Below, in pieces: positions 1 to 8,792 of a DNA stretch of 64,000 nt (the first letter of the stretch is position 1; every line of letters starts with the position of its first letter). The stretch is from positions 310,001 to 374,000 of the forward strand of contig NZ_CP118610.1 of assembly GCF_028993555.1 (NCBI RefSeq), read 5' to 3'. The notes below the pieces were generated by a model, which saw only the letters and a list, made by a program, of their open reading frames with translations, was not told the origin of the DNA and ran no database searches. The DNA is from Ensifer adhaerens (GTDB lineage: Bacteria; Pseudomonadota; Alphaproteobacteria; Rhizobiales; Rhizobiaceae). The translations under genes were made by a program, and so were the position numbers.

Positions 1-255
1 GGCAAGGTCACCAAGCGCACGCTTCTGCCGGGTCGGGTGATCCTCGCAAACGCACTGCGCGAGCAGTATGCCGTCGAGCGCGGTTCGACCGTGCGTCTAA
101 TCTTCAGCAACGGCGGCCTGACCATCAGCGCCGCCGGATCACCGCTCCAGGATGCCGCCGTCGGCGAACTGATCCGGGCGCGCAACATCGATACCGGCGT
201 CATCGTTTCCGGAACGGTGATGGCCGACGGCACTGTCCATGTGGTGGCGAAATGA
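1..255 (+). CDS. flgA: FlgA, P-ring assembly chaperone (C-terminal part)
   Basis: The reading frame is open from the first base of the window, so only the last 84 residues are present. FlgA is a periplasmic chaperone for FlgI during P-ring assembly. The visible part has the SAF-like beta-rich C-terminus of the family, with a VERGSTVRLIF-like strand and an RARNIDTG segment, ending in HVVAK. The stop overlaps the flgI start in an ATGA junction, so the two are probably translationally coupled. The assignment rests on these short motifs and on the flgI context. Confidence 0.85.
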   Translation, partial: GKVTKRTLLPGRVILANALREQYAVERGSTVRLIFSNGGLTISAAGSPLQDAAVGELIRARNIDTGVIVSGTVMADGTVHVVAK

Positions 256-1367
256 AAATGCTTGCCTGCAAATGGTTCCTGACGCTGGCCGTCGCGATCT
301 CTACGGCGCTGACGCCGGCTTTCGGCGCGTCCAGGATCAAGGACGTCGCCTCGCTCCAGGCGGGACGCGACAACCAGCTCATCGGCTATGGCCTCGTCGT
401 CGGCCTCCAGGGGACCGGCGACAGCCTGCGCTCCTCGCCGTTCACCGACCAGTCGATCCGCGCGATGCTGCAGAACCTCGGCATCTCCACCCAGGGCGGC
501 GATTCCCGCACCCGCAACGTCGCTGCGGTTCTGGTGACGGCGACGCTGCCGCCCTTCGCAAGCCCCGGCAGTCGCGTCGACGTGACCGTAGGGTCACTCG
601 GCGACAGCACCTCGCTTCGTGGCGGCACCCTGGTGATGACGTCGCTGTCCGGCGCGGACGGCCAGATCTATGCAGTCGCGCAAGGGTCCGTCGTCGTGAC
701 GGGCTTTGCCGCCCAGGGTGATGCGGCAACCCTCAACCAGGGGGTGACGACGGCCGGGCGCGTGCCCAATGGCGCAATCATCGAGCGCGAGCTGCCGTCC
801 AAGTTCAAGGATGGCTTCAACCTCGTTCTGCAGCTGCGCAACCCGGATTTCTCGACGGCTGTCGGCATGGCGGCGGCGATCAACAAGTATGCCGCCCAGC
901 AATATGGCGGTCGCATTGCGGAGGCACGCGATTCCCAATCCGTCCTCGTCGAAAAGCCGAAGATGGCCGATCTCGCCCGGCTGATGGCCGATATCGAGAA
1001 CATCGTCATCGAGACGGACGTCCCGGCCCGCGTCGTCATCAACGAGCGCACCGGCACGATCGTGATCGGCCAGGACGTTCGCATCAACGAAGTGGCGGTG
1101 AGCTACGGCACCCTGACCGTCGAGGTCAGCGAGACGCCGACGGTGGTTCAGCCGCTGCCATTCTCGCGCGGACGAACGGAGGTGGAACCGAACACCACCA
1201 TCAACGCGCAGTCCGATGGCGGCACGGTGGCGATCCTCAACGGATCGAGCCTTCGCTCGCTCGTCGCCGGTCTTAACAACATCGGTGTCAAGCCGGATGG
1301 CATCATCGCCATCCTGCAAAGCATCAAAACGGCCGGGGCCCTTCAGGCGGAGCTAGTGCTGCAATGA
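252..1367 (+). CDS. flgI: FlgI, flagellar P-ring protein
   Basis: FlgI polymerises into the P-ring in the peptidoglycan layer around the rod. The 371-residue product has the usual family length. It starts with a Sec signal peptide (basic MKMLACK start, hydrophobic core, cleavage near ALTPAFGASR) followed by the typical RIKDVASLQ and NQLIGYGLVVGLQGTGD motifs. The ATG at 252 overlaps the flgA stop, and the next gene overlaps its own stop, so the block reads as one operon. Confidence 0.97.
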   Translation: MKMLACKWFLTLAVAISTALTPAFGASRIKDVASLQAGRDNQLIGYGLVVGLQGTGDSLRSSPFTDQSIRAMLQNLGISTQGGDSRTRNVAAVLVTATLPPFASPGSRVDVTVGSLGDSTSLRGGTLVMTSLSGADGQIYAVAQGSVVVTGFAAQGDAATLNQGVTTAGRVPNGAIIERELPSKFKDGFNLVLQLRNPDFSTAVGMAAAINKYAAQQYGGRIAEARDSQSVLVEKPKMADLARLMADIENIVIETDVPARVVINERTGTIVIGQDVRINEVAVSYGTLTVEVSETPTVVQPLPFSRGRTEVEPNTTINAQSDGGTVAILNGSSLRSLVAGLNNIGVKPDGIIAILQSIKTAGALQAELVLQ

Positions 1368-1903
1368 CGGCTAACATGAACCCATCTTTCGGCAAGGTCC
1401 GCAATCTGTTGCTTGTCGGCGCGGCCGCCGCTTCGATGCTGACGATGCCCGGCGCCTTCGCCCAGGACGTTACAGCGCCTCCGGCAGCCGACGCAACGCA
1501 GAACGAGATTCAGCAGTTCTGCACCAACATCGCCGACGCCGCCCGCGACCAGCGCTACGTGCTGCAGCGCAAGGACCTCGAGACCTTGCAGGCAAGCATC
1601 GACGAACGCATCGCGACGCTGGAGAAGCGGCGCGATGAATACGAGGACTGGCTGAAACGCCGCAACGATTTCCTGAAACAGGCCCAGCTCGGTCTTGTCG
1701 ACATCTACAAGACGATGAAGCCGGATGCGGCTGCCGGCAAGCTGGAAATGGTCAATCCGGAGATCGCCGCGGCAATCGTCATGCAGCTGCCGGCACGGCA
1801 GTCGTCGCTGATCCTCAGCGAAATGACGGACGAAAAGGCGGCAACTCTTACCAACATCATCTCGAGTGCCAGCGACCCGAACACCTCGAAGGAACCATCA
1901 TGA
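1364..1903 (+). CDS. motE: MotE, MotC chaperone
   Basis: This 179-residue protein has an N-terminal signal peptide (cleavage near GAFAQD), a coiled-coil middle (about residues 60-110) and a C-terminal segment resembling the MgtE intracellular N domain (MVNPEIAAAIVMQLPARQSS). In S. meliloti the gene between flgI and flgH is motE, whose product is a periplasmic chaperone for the motor protein MotC. Position and domain order both fit. It overlaps flgI by ATGA and the flgH start by 4 bp. Confidence 0.85.
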   Translation: MTANMNPSFGKVRNLLLVGAAAASMLTMPGAFAQDVTAPPAADATQNEIQQFCTNIADAARDQRYVLQRKDLETLQASIDERIATLEKRRDEYEDWLKRRNDFLKQAQLGLVDIYKTMKPDAAAGKLEMVNPEIAAAIVMQLPARQSSLILSEMTDEKAATLTNIISSASDPNTSKEPS

Positions 1904-2613
1904 AAATGCGTCTAACGGCCATGCTGACCGGTGCCGCCCTCCTCGCGGGATGTCAGAACCAGGCGCTCAACGAGATCGGTCGGGCGCCTTCGATGAGCCC
2001 GATCGGCAGTGGTCTGCAATACTCCCAGACGCCGCAGCTTGCGATGTATCCCAAGCAGCCGCGCCAGATGACGAACGGCTATTCGTTGTGGAACGACCAG
2101 CAGGCGGCGCTGTTCAAGGATGCGCGCGCGATCAATGTCGGCGACATCCTGACGGTCGATATCAAGATCAACGAAGGCGCGACCTTCGACAACAAGACCG
2201 ACCGTAGCCGCAAGAATTCGAGTGGCTTCAACGTCGGCGCCAACGGCAAGTCGCAGACGAGCGATTTTGACTGGTCCGGCGAACTGAAATATGGCTCGAA
2301 CACCAAGACCGAGGGCGACGGCACGACGGAGCGCTCGGAAAAGCTGCGGGTGCTCGTTGCTGCCGTTGTCACGGGGGTTCTCGAAAACGGTAACCTGTTG
2401 ATCAGTGGCTCGCAGGAAGTGCGCGTCAATCACGAGCTGCGCATCCTCAACGTAGCCGGCATTGTCCGGCCGCGGGACGTCGACGCCGACAACGTCATCT
2501 CCTACGACCGCATTGCCGAGGCGCGTATTTCCTATGGTGGCCGTGGTCGCCTGACCGAAGTGCAGCAGCCGCCCTACGGTCAGCAGTTCATGGATCTATT
2601 TTCGCCGATCTGA
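1900..2613 (+). CDS. flgH: FlgH, flagellar L-ring lipoprotein
   Basis: FlgH forms the outer-membrane L-ring. The 237-residue product has a lipoprotein signal with lipobox LLAGC (Cys18) and the conserved FlgH core: SLWNDQQAALFKDARAINVGDILTV, then a glycine/serine-rich stretch, then VNHELRILNVAGIVRPRDV. The start overlaps the motE stop. The C-terminus ends with the family-typical QQFMDLFSPI. Confidence 0.97.
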   Translation: MKMRLTAMLTGAALLAGCQNQALNEIGRAPSMSPIGSGLQYSQTPQLAMYPKQPRQMTNGYSLWNDQQAALFKDARAINVGDILTVDIKINEGATFDNKTDRSRKNSSGFNVGANGKSQTSDFDWSGELKYGSNTKTEGDGTTERSEKLRVLVAAVVTGVLENGNLLISGSQEVRVNHELRILNVAGIVRPRDVDADNVISYDRIAEARISYGGRGRLTEVQQPPYGQQFMDLFSPI

Positions 2614-2631
2614 TCGGCAGGGAACGGCAAG

Positions 2632-3129
2632 ATGGAAGAACTCGATCCCGGCAACGCTTCGAAGCCGCCGTCGAAGATCATAACGATCGCGGTCGTCGCC
2701 GTTCTGACGCTGGTCGCCGGCGGCGGCGGCTGGCTGGTCGGCGGCCTGCTCGCGCCGCCTCCGCCGAAGGAACAGGTCGAGGCGACCAAGGAACCGGCCG
2801 CCAACGCCACGGGCGAAGAGGGTCTGCCCAAGGTCGCTACCGAAGCGAACGGTGTCGTCCAGCTGGAGCCGATCACCACCAACCTCGCCTATCCCTCCGA
2901 GAACTGGATACGGCTCGAGGTGGCGCTGCAGTTCGACGGCGCGCCCGATCCCAAGTTGGCGGAGCAGATCCACCAGGATATCGCCGCTTACATGAAGACG
3001 ATCTCGTTGCAGCAGATCCAGGGTCCGCGCGGCTTTCAATATCTCCGGGATGACATTCAAGAGCGGGTTGACCTGCGCTCCGATGGGCGCGTAACCAATG
3101 TGATGTTCAGAACCTTCGTCATCCAATGA
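2632..3129 (+). CDS. fliL: FliL, stator-associated flagellar protein
   Basis: FliL is a single-pass inner-membrane protein that rings and supports the stator. The 165-residue product has a short cytoplasmic N-terminus, one membrane segment (about residues 17-40) and the periplasmic SPFH-like domain ending in the family signature NVMFRTFVIQ. A good Shine-Dalgarno (AGGGAA) precedes the ATG. It lies between flgH and fliP, the usual rhizobial order. Confidence 0.93.
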   Translation: MEELDPGNASKPPSKIITIAVVAVLTLVAGGGGWLVGGLLAPPPPKEQVEATKEPAANATGEEGLPKVATEANGVVQLEPITTNLAYPSENWIRLEVALQFDGAPDPKLAEQIHQDIAAYMKTISLQQIQGPRGFQYLRDDIQERVDLRSDGRVTNVMFRTFVIQ

Positions 3130-3137
3130 TTCGGTAA

Positions 3138-3875
3138 ATGGTCCGGCTAGTCGCCTTTATAGTTGCCATGATGGCGATGTCCGGTATTGCCGGCGCCCAG
3201 AGTTTTCCCTCTGACATCCTGAATACGCCTATCGACGGGTCGGCCGCTTCGTGGATCATCCGCACCTTCGGTCTTTTGACCGTTCTGTCGGTGGCCCCGG
3301 GCATCCTGATCATGGTCACCAGCTTTCCGCGCTTCGTGATCGCCTTTGCGATCCTGCGCACCGGCATGGGCCTGGCAACGACGCCATCGAACATGATCAT
3401 GGTGTCGCTGGCCCTGTTCATGACCTTCTATGTCATGGGGCCGACTTTCGATCGCGCATGGCGCGACGGCATCGATCCACTCATGAAGAACCAGATCACC
3501 GAGGCCGAGGCGATCCCGCGGATCAGTGAACCGTTCCGCGAATTCATGCTCGCCAACACCCGCGACAAGGATCTGCAGCTCTTTATCGATATTGCCAAGG
3601 AAAAGGGCCAGACGGTGGTCGTCGACGACAAGGTCGACCTCAGGGCGGTCGTGCCGGCCTTCATGATCTCGGAAATCCGTCGCGGCTTCGAAATCGGCTT
3701 CCTGATCATGCTGCCGTTCCTGGTGATCGACCTGATCGTTGCCACCATCACCATGGCCATGGGCATGATGATGCTGCCGCCTACGGCGATCTCGCTGCCC
3801 TTCAAGATCCTGTTCTTCGTGCTGATCGACGGATGGAATCTGCTCGTCGGCAGCCTCGTGCGCTCCTTCAGCTAG
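3138..3875 (+). CDS. fliP: FliP, flagellar export gate protein
   Basis: FliP forms the core export channel with FliQ and FliR. The product has 245 residues, a cleavable signal peptide (cleavage near GIAGAQ), and the family motifs LLTVLSVAPGILIMVTSFPRF and the late FEIGFLIMLPFLVIDLIVA. Several membrane spans are present. It is the last gene of the flgA-to-fliP block and is followed by a repeat element and a hairpin terminator. Confidence 0.97.
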   Translation: MVRLVAFIVAMMAMSGIAGAQSFPSDILNTPIDGSAASWIIRTFGLLTVLSVAPGILIMVTSFPRFVIAFAILRTGMGLATTPSNMIMVSLALFMTFYVMGPTFDRAWRDGIDPLMKNQITEAEAIPRISEPFREFMLANTRDKDLQLFIDIAKEKGQTVVVDDKVDLRAVVPAFMISEIRRGFEIGFLIMLPFLVIDLIVATITMAMGMMMLPPTAISLPFKILFFVLIDGWNLLVGSLVRSFS

Positions 3876-3985
3876 AGCGCGTGGCGTTCTTTCAGAATCG
3901 CTTCTTGCGCTTCAAGTTCTTGATGTTTCGCAAGTCGTTATCGCAAAACCGTGCGCATTTTGTGCGACAGGCTTTAGATAACTCG
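3875..3985. repeat. Rhizobial-type dispersed intergenic repeat
   Basis: The segment just after fliP contains short inverted repeats around TCGTTATCGCAAAACCG and TTTGTGCGACAGGCTTTAG. It resembles a very common non-coding element that I recognise from rhizobial genomes (variants containing GTCGTTATCGCAAAACCG and GCGACA..CTTTAG). No gene is evident in it. Recognition is from memory and the boundaries are approximate. Confidence 0.5.
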
Positions 3986-4022
3986 CATCAAAGGGGCAGG
4001 CGCTTCTCAAACGCGCAAACAG

Positions 4023-4048
4023 AAAGGCAGCGCCTCGGCGCTGCCTTT
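4023..4048. terminator. Bidirectional hairpin terminator between fliP and the GT41 gene
   Basis: The 11-bp stem AAAGGCAGCGC / GCGCTGCCTTT has a CTCG loop (4034-4037). It lies between two convergent genes and has A and T runs on both flanks, so it can end transcription from both sides. Confidence 0.85.
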
Positions 4049-4077
4049 CGACGTTCAAGCGCTGGGTATCGGATCGC

Positions 4078-6021
4078 TTAGCGCGCGAACGAGCCAGCTC
4101 GTACCGGTAGGGCTGGAACGTCGATGTGATCCGGCGACAGACCCTTCTTCGCCCGGTCCGCCATCATTTCGTAGCCCTGTTCCAGGTGGCGGCAGAAGCG
4201 TTCGGCATCGAACAGCGGCATGCGGAAGCGGTTTTCCTCGAGCGTCTTGCGGTAGTCGGGAAGCCTGTCGCGGTTGTTATAGAGTGCAACCGCTTCGCGA
4301 ATGTAGTCCTCCGGTCCGGTGGCAACGAGTTCCGGCACGCCGATGGCGTTGAGCAGGCTCTCGCTCACGCGCGACGCGAAGTTGGTGCCCTTGAAGGTCA
4401 GAACCGGCAGGCCAGCCCAGAGCTGCTCGGAAGTCGTCGTGTGGCCGTTATAGGGATAGGTGTCGAGACCGACATCGGCGACCGGGATACGGCTGATATG
4501 GTCCTGATAGAAAACCTTCGGGCAGACGATGATGCGCTTGGGATCGATACCGGCGCTCTTGAACTTTGCGATGATGTTGGCTCGCGAGTCTGCGCGGCTG
4601 CACATCAGCCACAGCACGCTGTCCGGGGTCTGCTGCAGGATCTCGATCCACATGTTGATCGTCTGCAGCGAGATCTTGCGGTTGGCATTGAACGACGCGA
4701 AGACGAACGCATTCTCGGGCAGACCGAGCTGGCGCCGCGACATCGGCTGCGGCAGCGGGCGGCTGAAGGGGTCGTTCGGCTGATAGGTCTCCGGCAGGCG
4801 GCAGTATTTTTCGTAGTAGTGTTTTTCGCTCCCGTCGGGCAGGACGAAGGGATCGCCGATGATGTAGTCGAGATCGACGTTGACGTTGGTGCCGGGGAAA
4901 CCGAGCCAGCTGACCTGAATGGGCGCGGCCTTGTGGTTGAAGATTGTCGCCCGGCTTTCGAGCGTGTGCCCCTTCAGATCGACGAGGATGTCGATGTTCT
5001 CCGACCGAATGACCGCCGCGGCCTGTTCATCGGAGAATTCGCCGATCTGGATGATGTTGCCCCATTTTTCACGGGAACCGTTGTCTCGCGCGACGTTGCT
5101 GGGTGACGTGTGGCAAAACAGGGTGACTTCGAAGCGCGTGCGGTCATGCGCCTCCAGCGCCGCGGCCATCAGCTTCATGGTCGCGTGATCGTGCCAGAAG
5201 TCGGAAGATACATAGCCGATGCGAATACGATCGCCCCAGGCATGCGCCATGGACCGGCGGACCTCGGTGTTCTCCGGCGGGAAGGGGCGATATTGCGCAC
5301 CGGCGATGCGGTTGAGCCTTTCATCGCCACACCAGGTGACGTGGTAGTATGGCGCTTCCGATGCAAGGGTGTCGTCCTGGCCGAGCTTCAGGGCTCTTTC
5401 GATCTCGCGGTGGTGTTTCTCGACCTCCGGATAGTCGTTGGCTTCACGGGCATAGACGAGATAGGCCGAGCGCAGCGTCGTGTTCTTCGGGTAGGACTTG
5501 AAGAGATTGGCGACGGCTTCGCGATCCTGCACGTCACCGACATCCGCGGTCAGAAGCTTGAATGCGAGCGATTGGTGATAGCGATTGGCGCTGGTCGAGA
5601 GCGGCGCCTTGAACAGGCCGAGAATTTCTTTCTGATCGCGTTTCAGGAAAATCGAAGCAATGATGAAGGCGATATCCGGATCGGTCTTCGCCTTTTCCAG
5701 AAGCGGCAGGCCGATCGCAAGCGCTTCGTCTTCGTGCCCGTTGGTGAAATAGAGCTTCATCGCCTCGGTGAGATAGTCCTGCGACCGTGAACCGCCGGCC
5801 TCCCCGGCGAGCTGGTAGGCGCGCGCCGCTTCGGGCTTAAAGCCGAGTTTCAGCAGAACCTTGGCGAGCAGGACGTAGGTCTTGGTATCCCGATTGATGT
5901 TCATCAGGATGTTGAGCTGGTCGAGAGCGTCCGTGTAGTGGCCCTTCTGGTATTGCCGGGAAGCGGTCGAGAAAATGGCTTGGGCGTTCACTGATAGCTC
6001 CGTCGTATGGGCTGCCGGCAT
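4078..6021 (-). CDS. TPR-containing GT41 (SPINDLY/OGT-type) glycosyltransferase
   Basis: The 647-residue protein has an N-terminal helical TPR-like region (about residues 10-230) and a C-terminal GT41 domain. Signatures seen are IRIGYVSSDFWHDHATMKLM, DILVDLKGHT, PIQVSWLGFPGT, the NANRKI segment, and GLDTYPYNGHTTTSEQLWAG with VLTFKGTNFASRVS. These are the nucleotide-sugar and acceptor motifs of O-GlcNAc transferase relatives. The gene is divergent from the first flagellin and convergent with fliP. Flagellin or another flagellar protein is therefore a plausible acceptor, but this is inference. The ATG at 6021 is preferred over a TTG one codon upstream; neither has a strong Shine-Dalgarno. Confidence 0.88.
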   Translation of the reverse strand: MPAAHTTELSVNAQAIFSTASRQYQKGHYTDALDQLNILMNINRDTKTYVLLAKVLLKLGFKPEAARAYQLAGEAGGSRSQDYLTEAMKLYFTNGHEDEALAIGLPLLEKAKTDPDIAFIIASIFLKRDQKEILGLFKAPLSTSANRYHQSLAFKLLTADVGDVQDREAVANLFKSYPKNTTLRSAYLVYAREANDYPEVEKHHREIERALKLGQDDTLASEAPYYHVTWCGDERLNRIAGAQYRPFPPENTEVRRSMAHAWGDRIRIGYVSSDFWHDHATMKLMAAALEAHDRTRFEVTLFCHTSPSNVARDNGSREKWGNIIQIGEFSDEQAAAVIRSENIDILVDLKGHTLESRATIFNHKAAPIQVSWLGFPGTNVNVDLDYIIGDPFVLPDGSEKHYYEKYCRLPETYQPNDPFSRPLPQPMSRRQLGLPENAFVFASFNANRKISLQTINMWIEILQQTPDSVLWLMCSRADSRANIIAKFKSAGIDPKRIIVCPKVFYQDHISRIPVADVGLDTYPYNGHTTTSEQLWAGLPVLTFKGTNFASRVSESLLNAIGVPELVATGPEDYIREAVALYNNRDRLPDYRKTLEENRFRMPLFDAERFCRHLEQGYEMMADRAKKGLSPDHIDVPALPVRAGSFAR

Positions 6022-6176
6022 CAAGGCTTGGCACTCGATGTCGCAAAGCAGGTCTCGCAGCCATCCTAGTAATGGGAGCTTGCCTCAGGCATGACGCGAT
6101 GGCCCCTAGATCAAGGCCTGGTCCTGTCTCGCAAGGGGCCATTCGAATGGCACGTCTAGTACCCCGGACCATCCAC

Positions 6177-6191
6177 TTAAGGCGTTGTTAA
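6177..6191. promoter_or_regulatory. CtrA-type TTAA-N7-TTAA site between the GT41 gene and flaA
   Basis: Two TTAA half-sites are separated by exactly seven bases (GGCGTTG). This is the full recognition pattern known for the alphaproteobacterial cell-cycle regulator CtrA. It lies about 200 bp upstream of flaA and about 155 bp upstream of the divergent GT41 gene. The rest of the 373-bp intergenic region (6022-6394) holds AT-rich sequence after the site and the flaA leader; no other gene is seen. Binding is inferred from sequence only. Confidence 0.5.
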
Positions 6192-6350
6192 GTATAAATT
6201 ATCTCTCGCCGAGACCGCTTCGGCATTTAAGGAATTCGCAAGCATTGGGCTCGATATTCGGCCTCACATGACGGGTTTGGTTTCTTCCGAGATAGTCGTT
6301 GGAACCGAGAGGCATGAAGCCGATCCATCATCACCGGTAGTGTAAACAGT

Positions 6351-6394
6351 CCGGTATGTCCCCCAATCGTCTTAAGTAAAAAAGGGACACTCTA
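6351..6394 (+). promoter_or_regulatory. flaA leader: conserved CCGG-ATGTCC element pairing with the Shine-Dalgarno
   Basis: TGTCCC at 6357-6362 is fully complementary to GGGACA at 6384-6389, which contains the AGGGA Shine-Dalgarno of flaA (ATG at 6395). The loop is 21 nt. The same arrangement occurs before the other three flagellin genes, with partner changes that keep the pairing. A promoter role for the conserved CCGG-ATGTCC block is the main alternative. Confidence 0.55.
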
Positions 6395-7336
6395 ATGACG
6401 AGCATCATGACCAATTCCGCCGCAATGGGCGCTCTTGCTACCCTGCGTTCGATCAACTCGGATATGGAAACCACCCAGGACCGCATCTCGTCGGGCCTGC
6501 GCGTCGGCAACGCTTCCGACAACGCCGCTTACTGGTCGATCGCAACCACCATGCGTTCGGACAACAAGGCTCTCTCGACTGTTCAGGACGCCCTCGGCCT
6601 CGGCGCTGCCAAGACCGACGTTGCCTACACGGCCATGGAAAACTCCAAGAACGTCGTCGACGAGATCAAGAAGAAGCTGGTTGCCGCCAGCGAGCCGGGC
6701 GTTGACAAGAGCAAGATCCAGAAGGAAGTCAAGGAACTCCAGAACCAGCTGGTGAGCATTGCCAAGTCGGCTTCGTTCTCGGGCGAAAACTGGGTCTACA
6801 ACGACACCAACAACACGGCTGCTACCAAGTCGATCGTTGGCTCGTTCAACCGTGACAACCAGGGCAACGTCAGCCTGACGACGCTCCAGTTCGACACGAA
6901 CAAGAGCTCGCTGATCCAGGTCGACAGCACCGGCACCAACGTCACCAACGGCACGGGCCTGCTCTCCAGCAACATGGAGTACAAGGATGCAACCGGCTCG
7001 ACCGTGACTGCCGGCTACAGCGTCCTGAGCATGGACATCACCAACATGACGGCCGGCGCTCTGGCCGAAGCCATCTCGGGCGTTGACGCAACGCTGCTGC
7101 AGATGACCGATGCCGCTTCCGACCTCGGTGCGCTCAACAGCCGCGTAGAACTGCAGAAGAATTTCGTTCAGGACCTCTCGGACTCGATCGAGAAGGGCAT
7201 CGGCAAGCTCGTCGACGCCGACATGAACGAAGAGTCGACCCGTCTGAAGGCTCTGCAGACGCAGCAGCAGCTCGGCATCCAGGCGCTGTCGATCGCCAAC
7301 TCGAACTCGCAGAACATTCTGTCGCTGTTCCGCTAA
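6395..7336 (+). CDS. flaA: Flagellin (first of four, FlaA)
   Basis: The 313-residue flagellin contains the N-terminal D0/D1 helices (MTSIMTN start, AMGALATLRSIN, TTQDRISSGLRVG, DNAAYWSIATTMRSDN) and the C-terminal helix ending TQQQLGIQALSIANSNSQ...LSLFR. The middle is short, so little D2/D3 is present. The protein is secreted through the flagellar export gate and polymerises into the filament. It is nearly identical to the next two flagellins. The start follows an AGGGA Shine-Dalgarno. Confidence 0.96.
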   Translation: MTSIMTNSAAMGALATLRSINSDMETTQDRISSGLRVGNASDNAAYWSIATTMRSDNKALSTVQDALGLGAAKTDVAYTAMENSKNVVDEIKKKLVAASEPGVDKSKIQKEVKELQNQLVSIAKSASFSGENWVYNDTNNTAATKSIVGSFNRDNQGNVSLTTLQFDTNKSSLIQVDSTGTNVTNGTGLLSSNMEYKDATGSTVTAGYSVLSMDITNMTAGALAEAISGVDATLLQMTDAASDLGALNSRVELQKNFVQDLSDSIEKGIGKLVDADMNEESTRLKALQTQQQLGIQALSIANSNSQNILSLFR

Positions 7337-7389
7337 TCGATCGCCAGACGGTGCGGGTTTCGGCCCGCGCTCGACTGCGAAAAAATGGA

Positions 7390-7417
7390 AACCGCGCTTC
7401 GCAAGGGGCGCGGTTTT
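7390..7417 (+). terminator. flaA terminator
   Basis: The 9-bp stem AAACCGCGC / GCGCGGTTT has a 10-nt loop and is followed by a T run (7415-7421). A smaller hairpin (GCGGG / CCCGC, 7353-7368) precedes it. The 48 bases after the flaA stop are the same as those after flaB. Confidence 0.9.
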
Positions 7418-7579
7418 TTTATTGCGCTCCATCGGATTTTGGTTGTTTCGAAAATAATCGCGACGTCTTAGGTCGGCGTTAACCACGATGGTGTTTGCTG
7501 TGTCCATCGAAGGAGCGGGTTAACCAACAACATTAACCGGTTAACAGGCATGACGCTGACCGCTGCTTCCCGGTAGCCC

Positions 7580-7623
7580 GGAATGTCCCTTTTTCACGAG
7601 TATTGCCAAGGGGCACACAGCCA
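7580..7623 (+). promoter_or_regulatory. flaB leader with Shine-Dalgarno-pairing element
   Basis: TGTCCCTT at 7584-7591 pairs with AAGGGGCA at 7608-7615 over 8 bp (one G-U), with a 16-nt loop. The 3' arm contains the AAGGGG Shine-Dalgarno of flaB. Upstream, the region from the flaA terminator onward holds several GTTAAC-like boxes (near 7478, 7518 and 7540) shared with the next flagellin leader. Confidence 0.55.
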
Positions 7624-8565
7624 ATGACCAGCATCATGACGAACACCGCCGCAATGGCGGCTCTCTCCACTCTGCGTTCGATCAACTCGGATATGGAAAC
7701 CACCCAGGACCGCATCTCGTCGGGCCTGCGCGTCGGTACCGCTGCCGACAACGCCGCTTACTGGTCGATCGCAACCACCATGCGTTCGGACAACAAGGCT
7801 CTCGGTACCGTTGAAGACGCCCTCGGCCTCGGCGCTGCCAAGACCGACGTTGCCTACACGGCCATGGAAAACTCCAAGGACGTCGTCGACGAGATCAAGA
7901 AGAAGCTGGTTGCCGCAAGCGAGCCGGGCGTTGACAAGAGCAAGATCCAGAAGGAAATCAAGGAGCTGCAGAACCAGCTCATCAGCATTTCCAAGTCGGC
8001 TTCGTTCTCGGGCGAAAACTGGGTCTACAACGACACCAACAACACGGCTGCCACCAAGTCGATCGTCGGTTCGTTCAACCGCGACGCCCAGGGCAATGTC
8101 AGCCTGACGACGCTCCAGTTCGACACGAACAAGAGCTCGCTGATCCAGGTCGACAGCACCGGCACCAACGTCACCAACGGCACGGGCCTGCTCTCCAGCA
8201 ACATGGAGTACAAGGATGCAACCGGCTCGACCGTGACTGCCGGCTACAGCGTCCTGAGCATGGACATCACCAACATGACGACCGGCGCTCTGGCCGAAGC
8301 CATCTCGGGCGTTGACGCAACGCTGCTGCAGATGACCGACGCTGCCGCCGATCTCGGCGCGCTCAACAGCCGCGTAGAACTGCAGAAGAACTTCGTTCAG
8401 GACCTCTCGGACTCGATCGAGAAGGGCGTTGGCCGCCTCGTCGACGCCGACATGAACGAAGAGTCGACCCGCCTGAAGGCTCTGCAGACGCAGCAGCAGC
8501 TCGGCATCCAGGCGCTGTCGATCGCCAACTCGAACTCGCAGAACATCCTGTCGCTGTTCCGCTAA
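7624..8565 (+). CDS. flaB: Flagellin (second of four, FlaB)
   Basis: This 313-residue flagellin has the same D0/D1 layout as the first and near-identical nucleotide sequence across most of its length. I chose the ATG at 7624 (MTSIMTN) because all four paralogues begin this way and the AAGGGG Shine-Dalgarno is 10 nt upstream. A TTG start seven codons earlier is open but lies within the leader hairpin. It has its own leader and terminator, so it is probably a separate transcription unit. Confidence 0.95.
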   Translation: MTSIMTNTAAMAALSTLRSINSDMETTQDRISSGLRVGTAADNAAYWSIATTMRSDNKALGTVEDALGLGAAKTDVAYTAMENSKDVVDEIKKKLVAASEPGVDKSKIQKEIKELQNQLISISKSASFSGENWVYNDTNNTAATKSIVGSFNRDAQGNVSLTTLQFDTNKSSLIQVDSTGTNVTNGTGLLSSNMEYKDATGSTVTAGYSVLSMDITNMTTGALAEAISGVDATLLQMTDAAADLGALNSRVELQKNFVQDLSDSIEKGVGRLVDADMNEESTRLKALQTQQQLGIQALSIANSNSQNILSLFR

Positions 8566-8614
8566 TCGATCGCCAGACGGTGCGGGTTTCGGCCCGCGCT
8601 CGACTGCGAAAAAC

Positions 8615-8648
8615 AAAAAACCGCGCTTCGCAAGAAGCGCGGTTTTTT
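8615..8648 (+). terminator. flaB terminator
   Basis: A perfect 15-bp stem (AAAAAACCGCGCTTC with its complement) is closed by a GCAA tetraloop and ends in a T run. It is a very strong intrinsic terminator. Confidence 0.95.
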
Positions 8649-8792
8649 GTTGGACGATTTCAGCCGCGTTTGCAGAAAATGTCGGCCGCACTTCAGCTTT
8701 TGTTAACCACGATGGTGTTTTCTGTGGCCAACGAAGCGGCGGGTTAATCAACATTAACAGGCATGAGGCTGACCGCTGCTTCCCGGTAATCC

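Noticed and set aside
4126..5790. Plus-strand frames opposite the GT41 gene
   Set aside because: They are antisense shadows of a clearly conserved glycosyltransferase.
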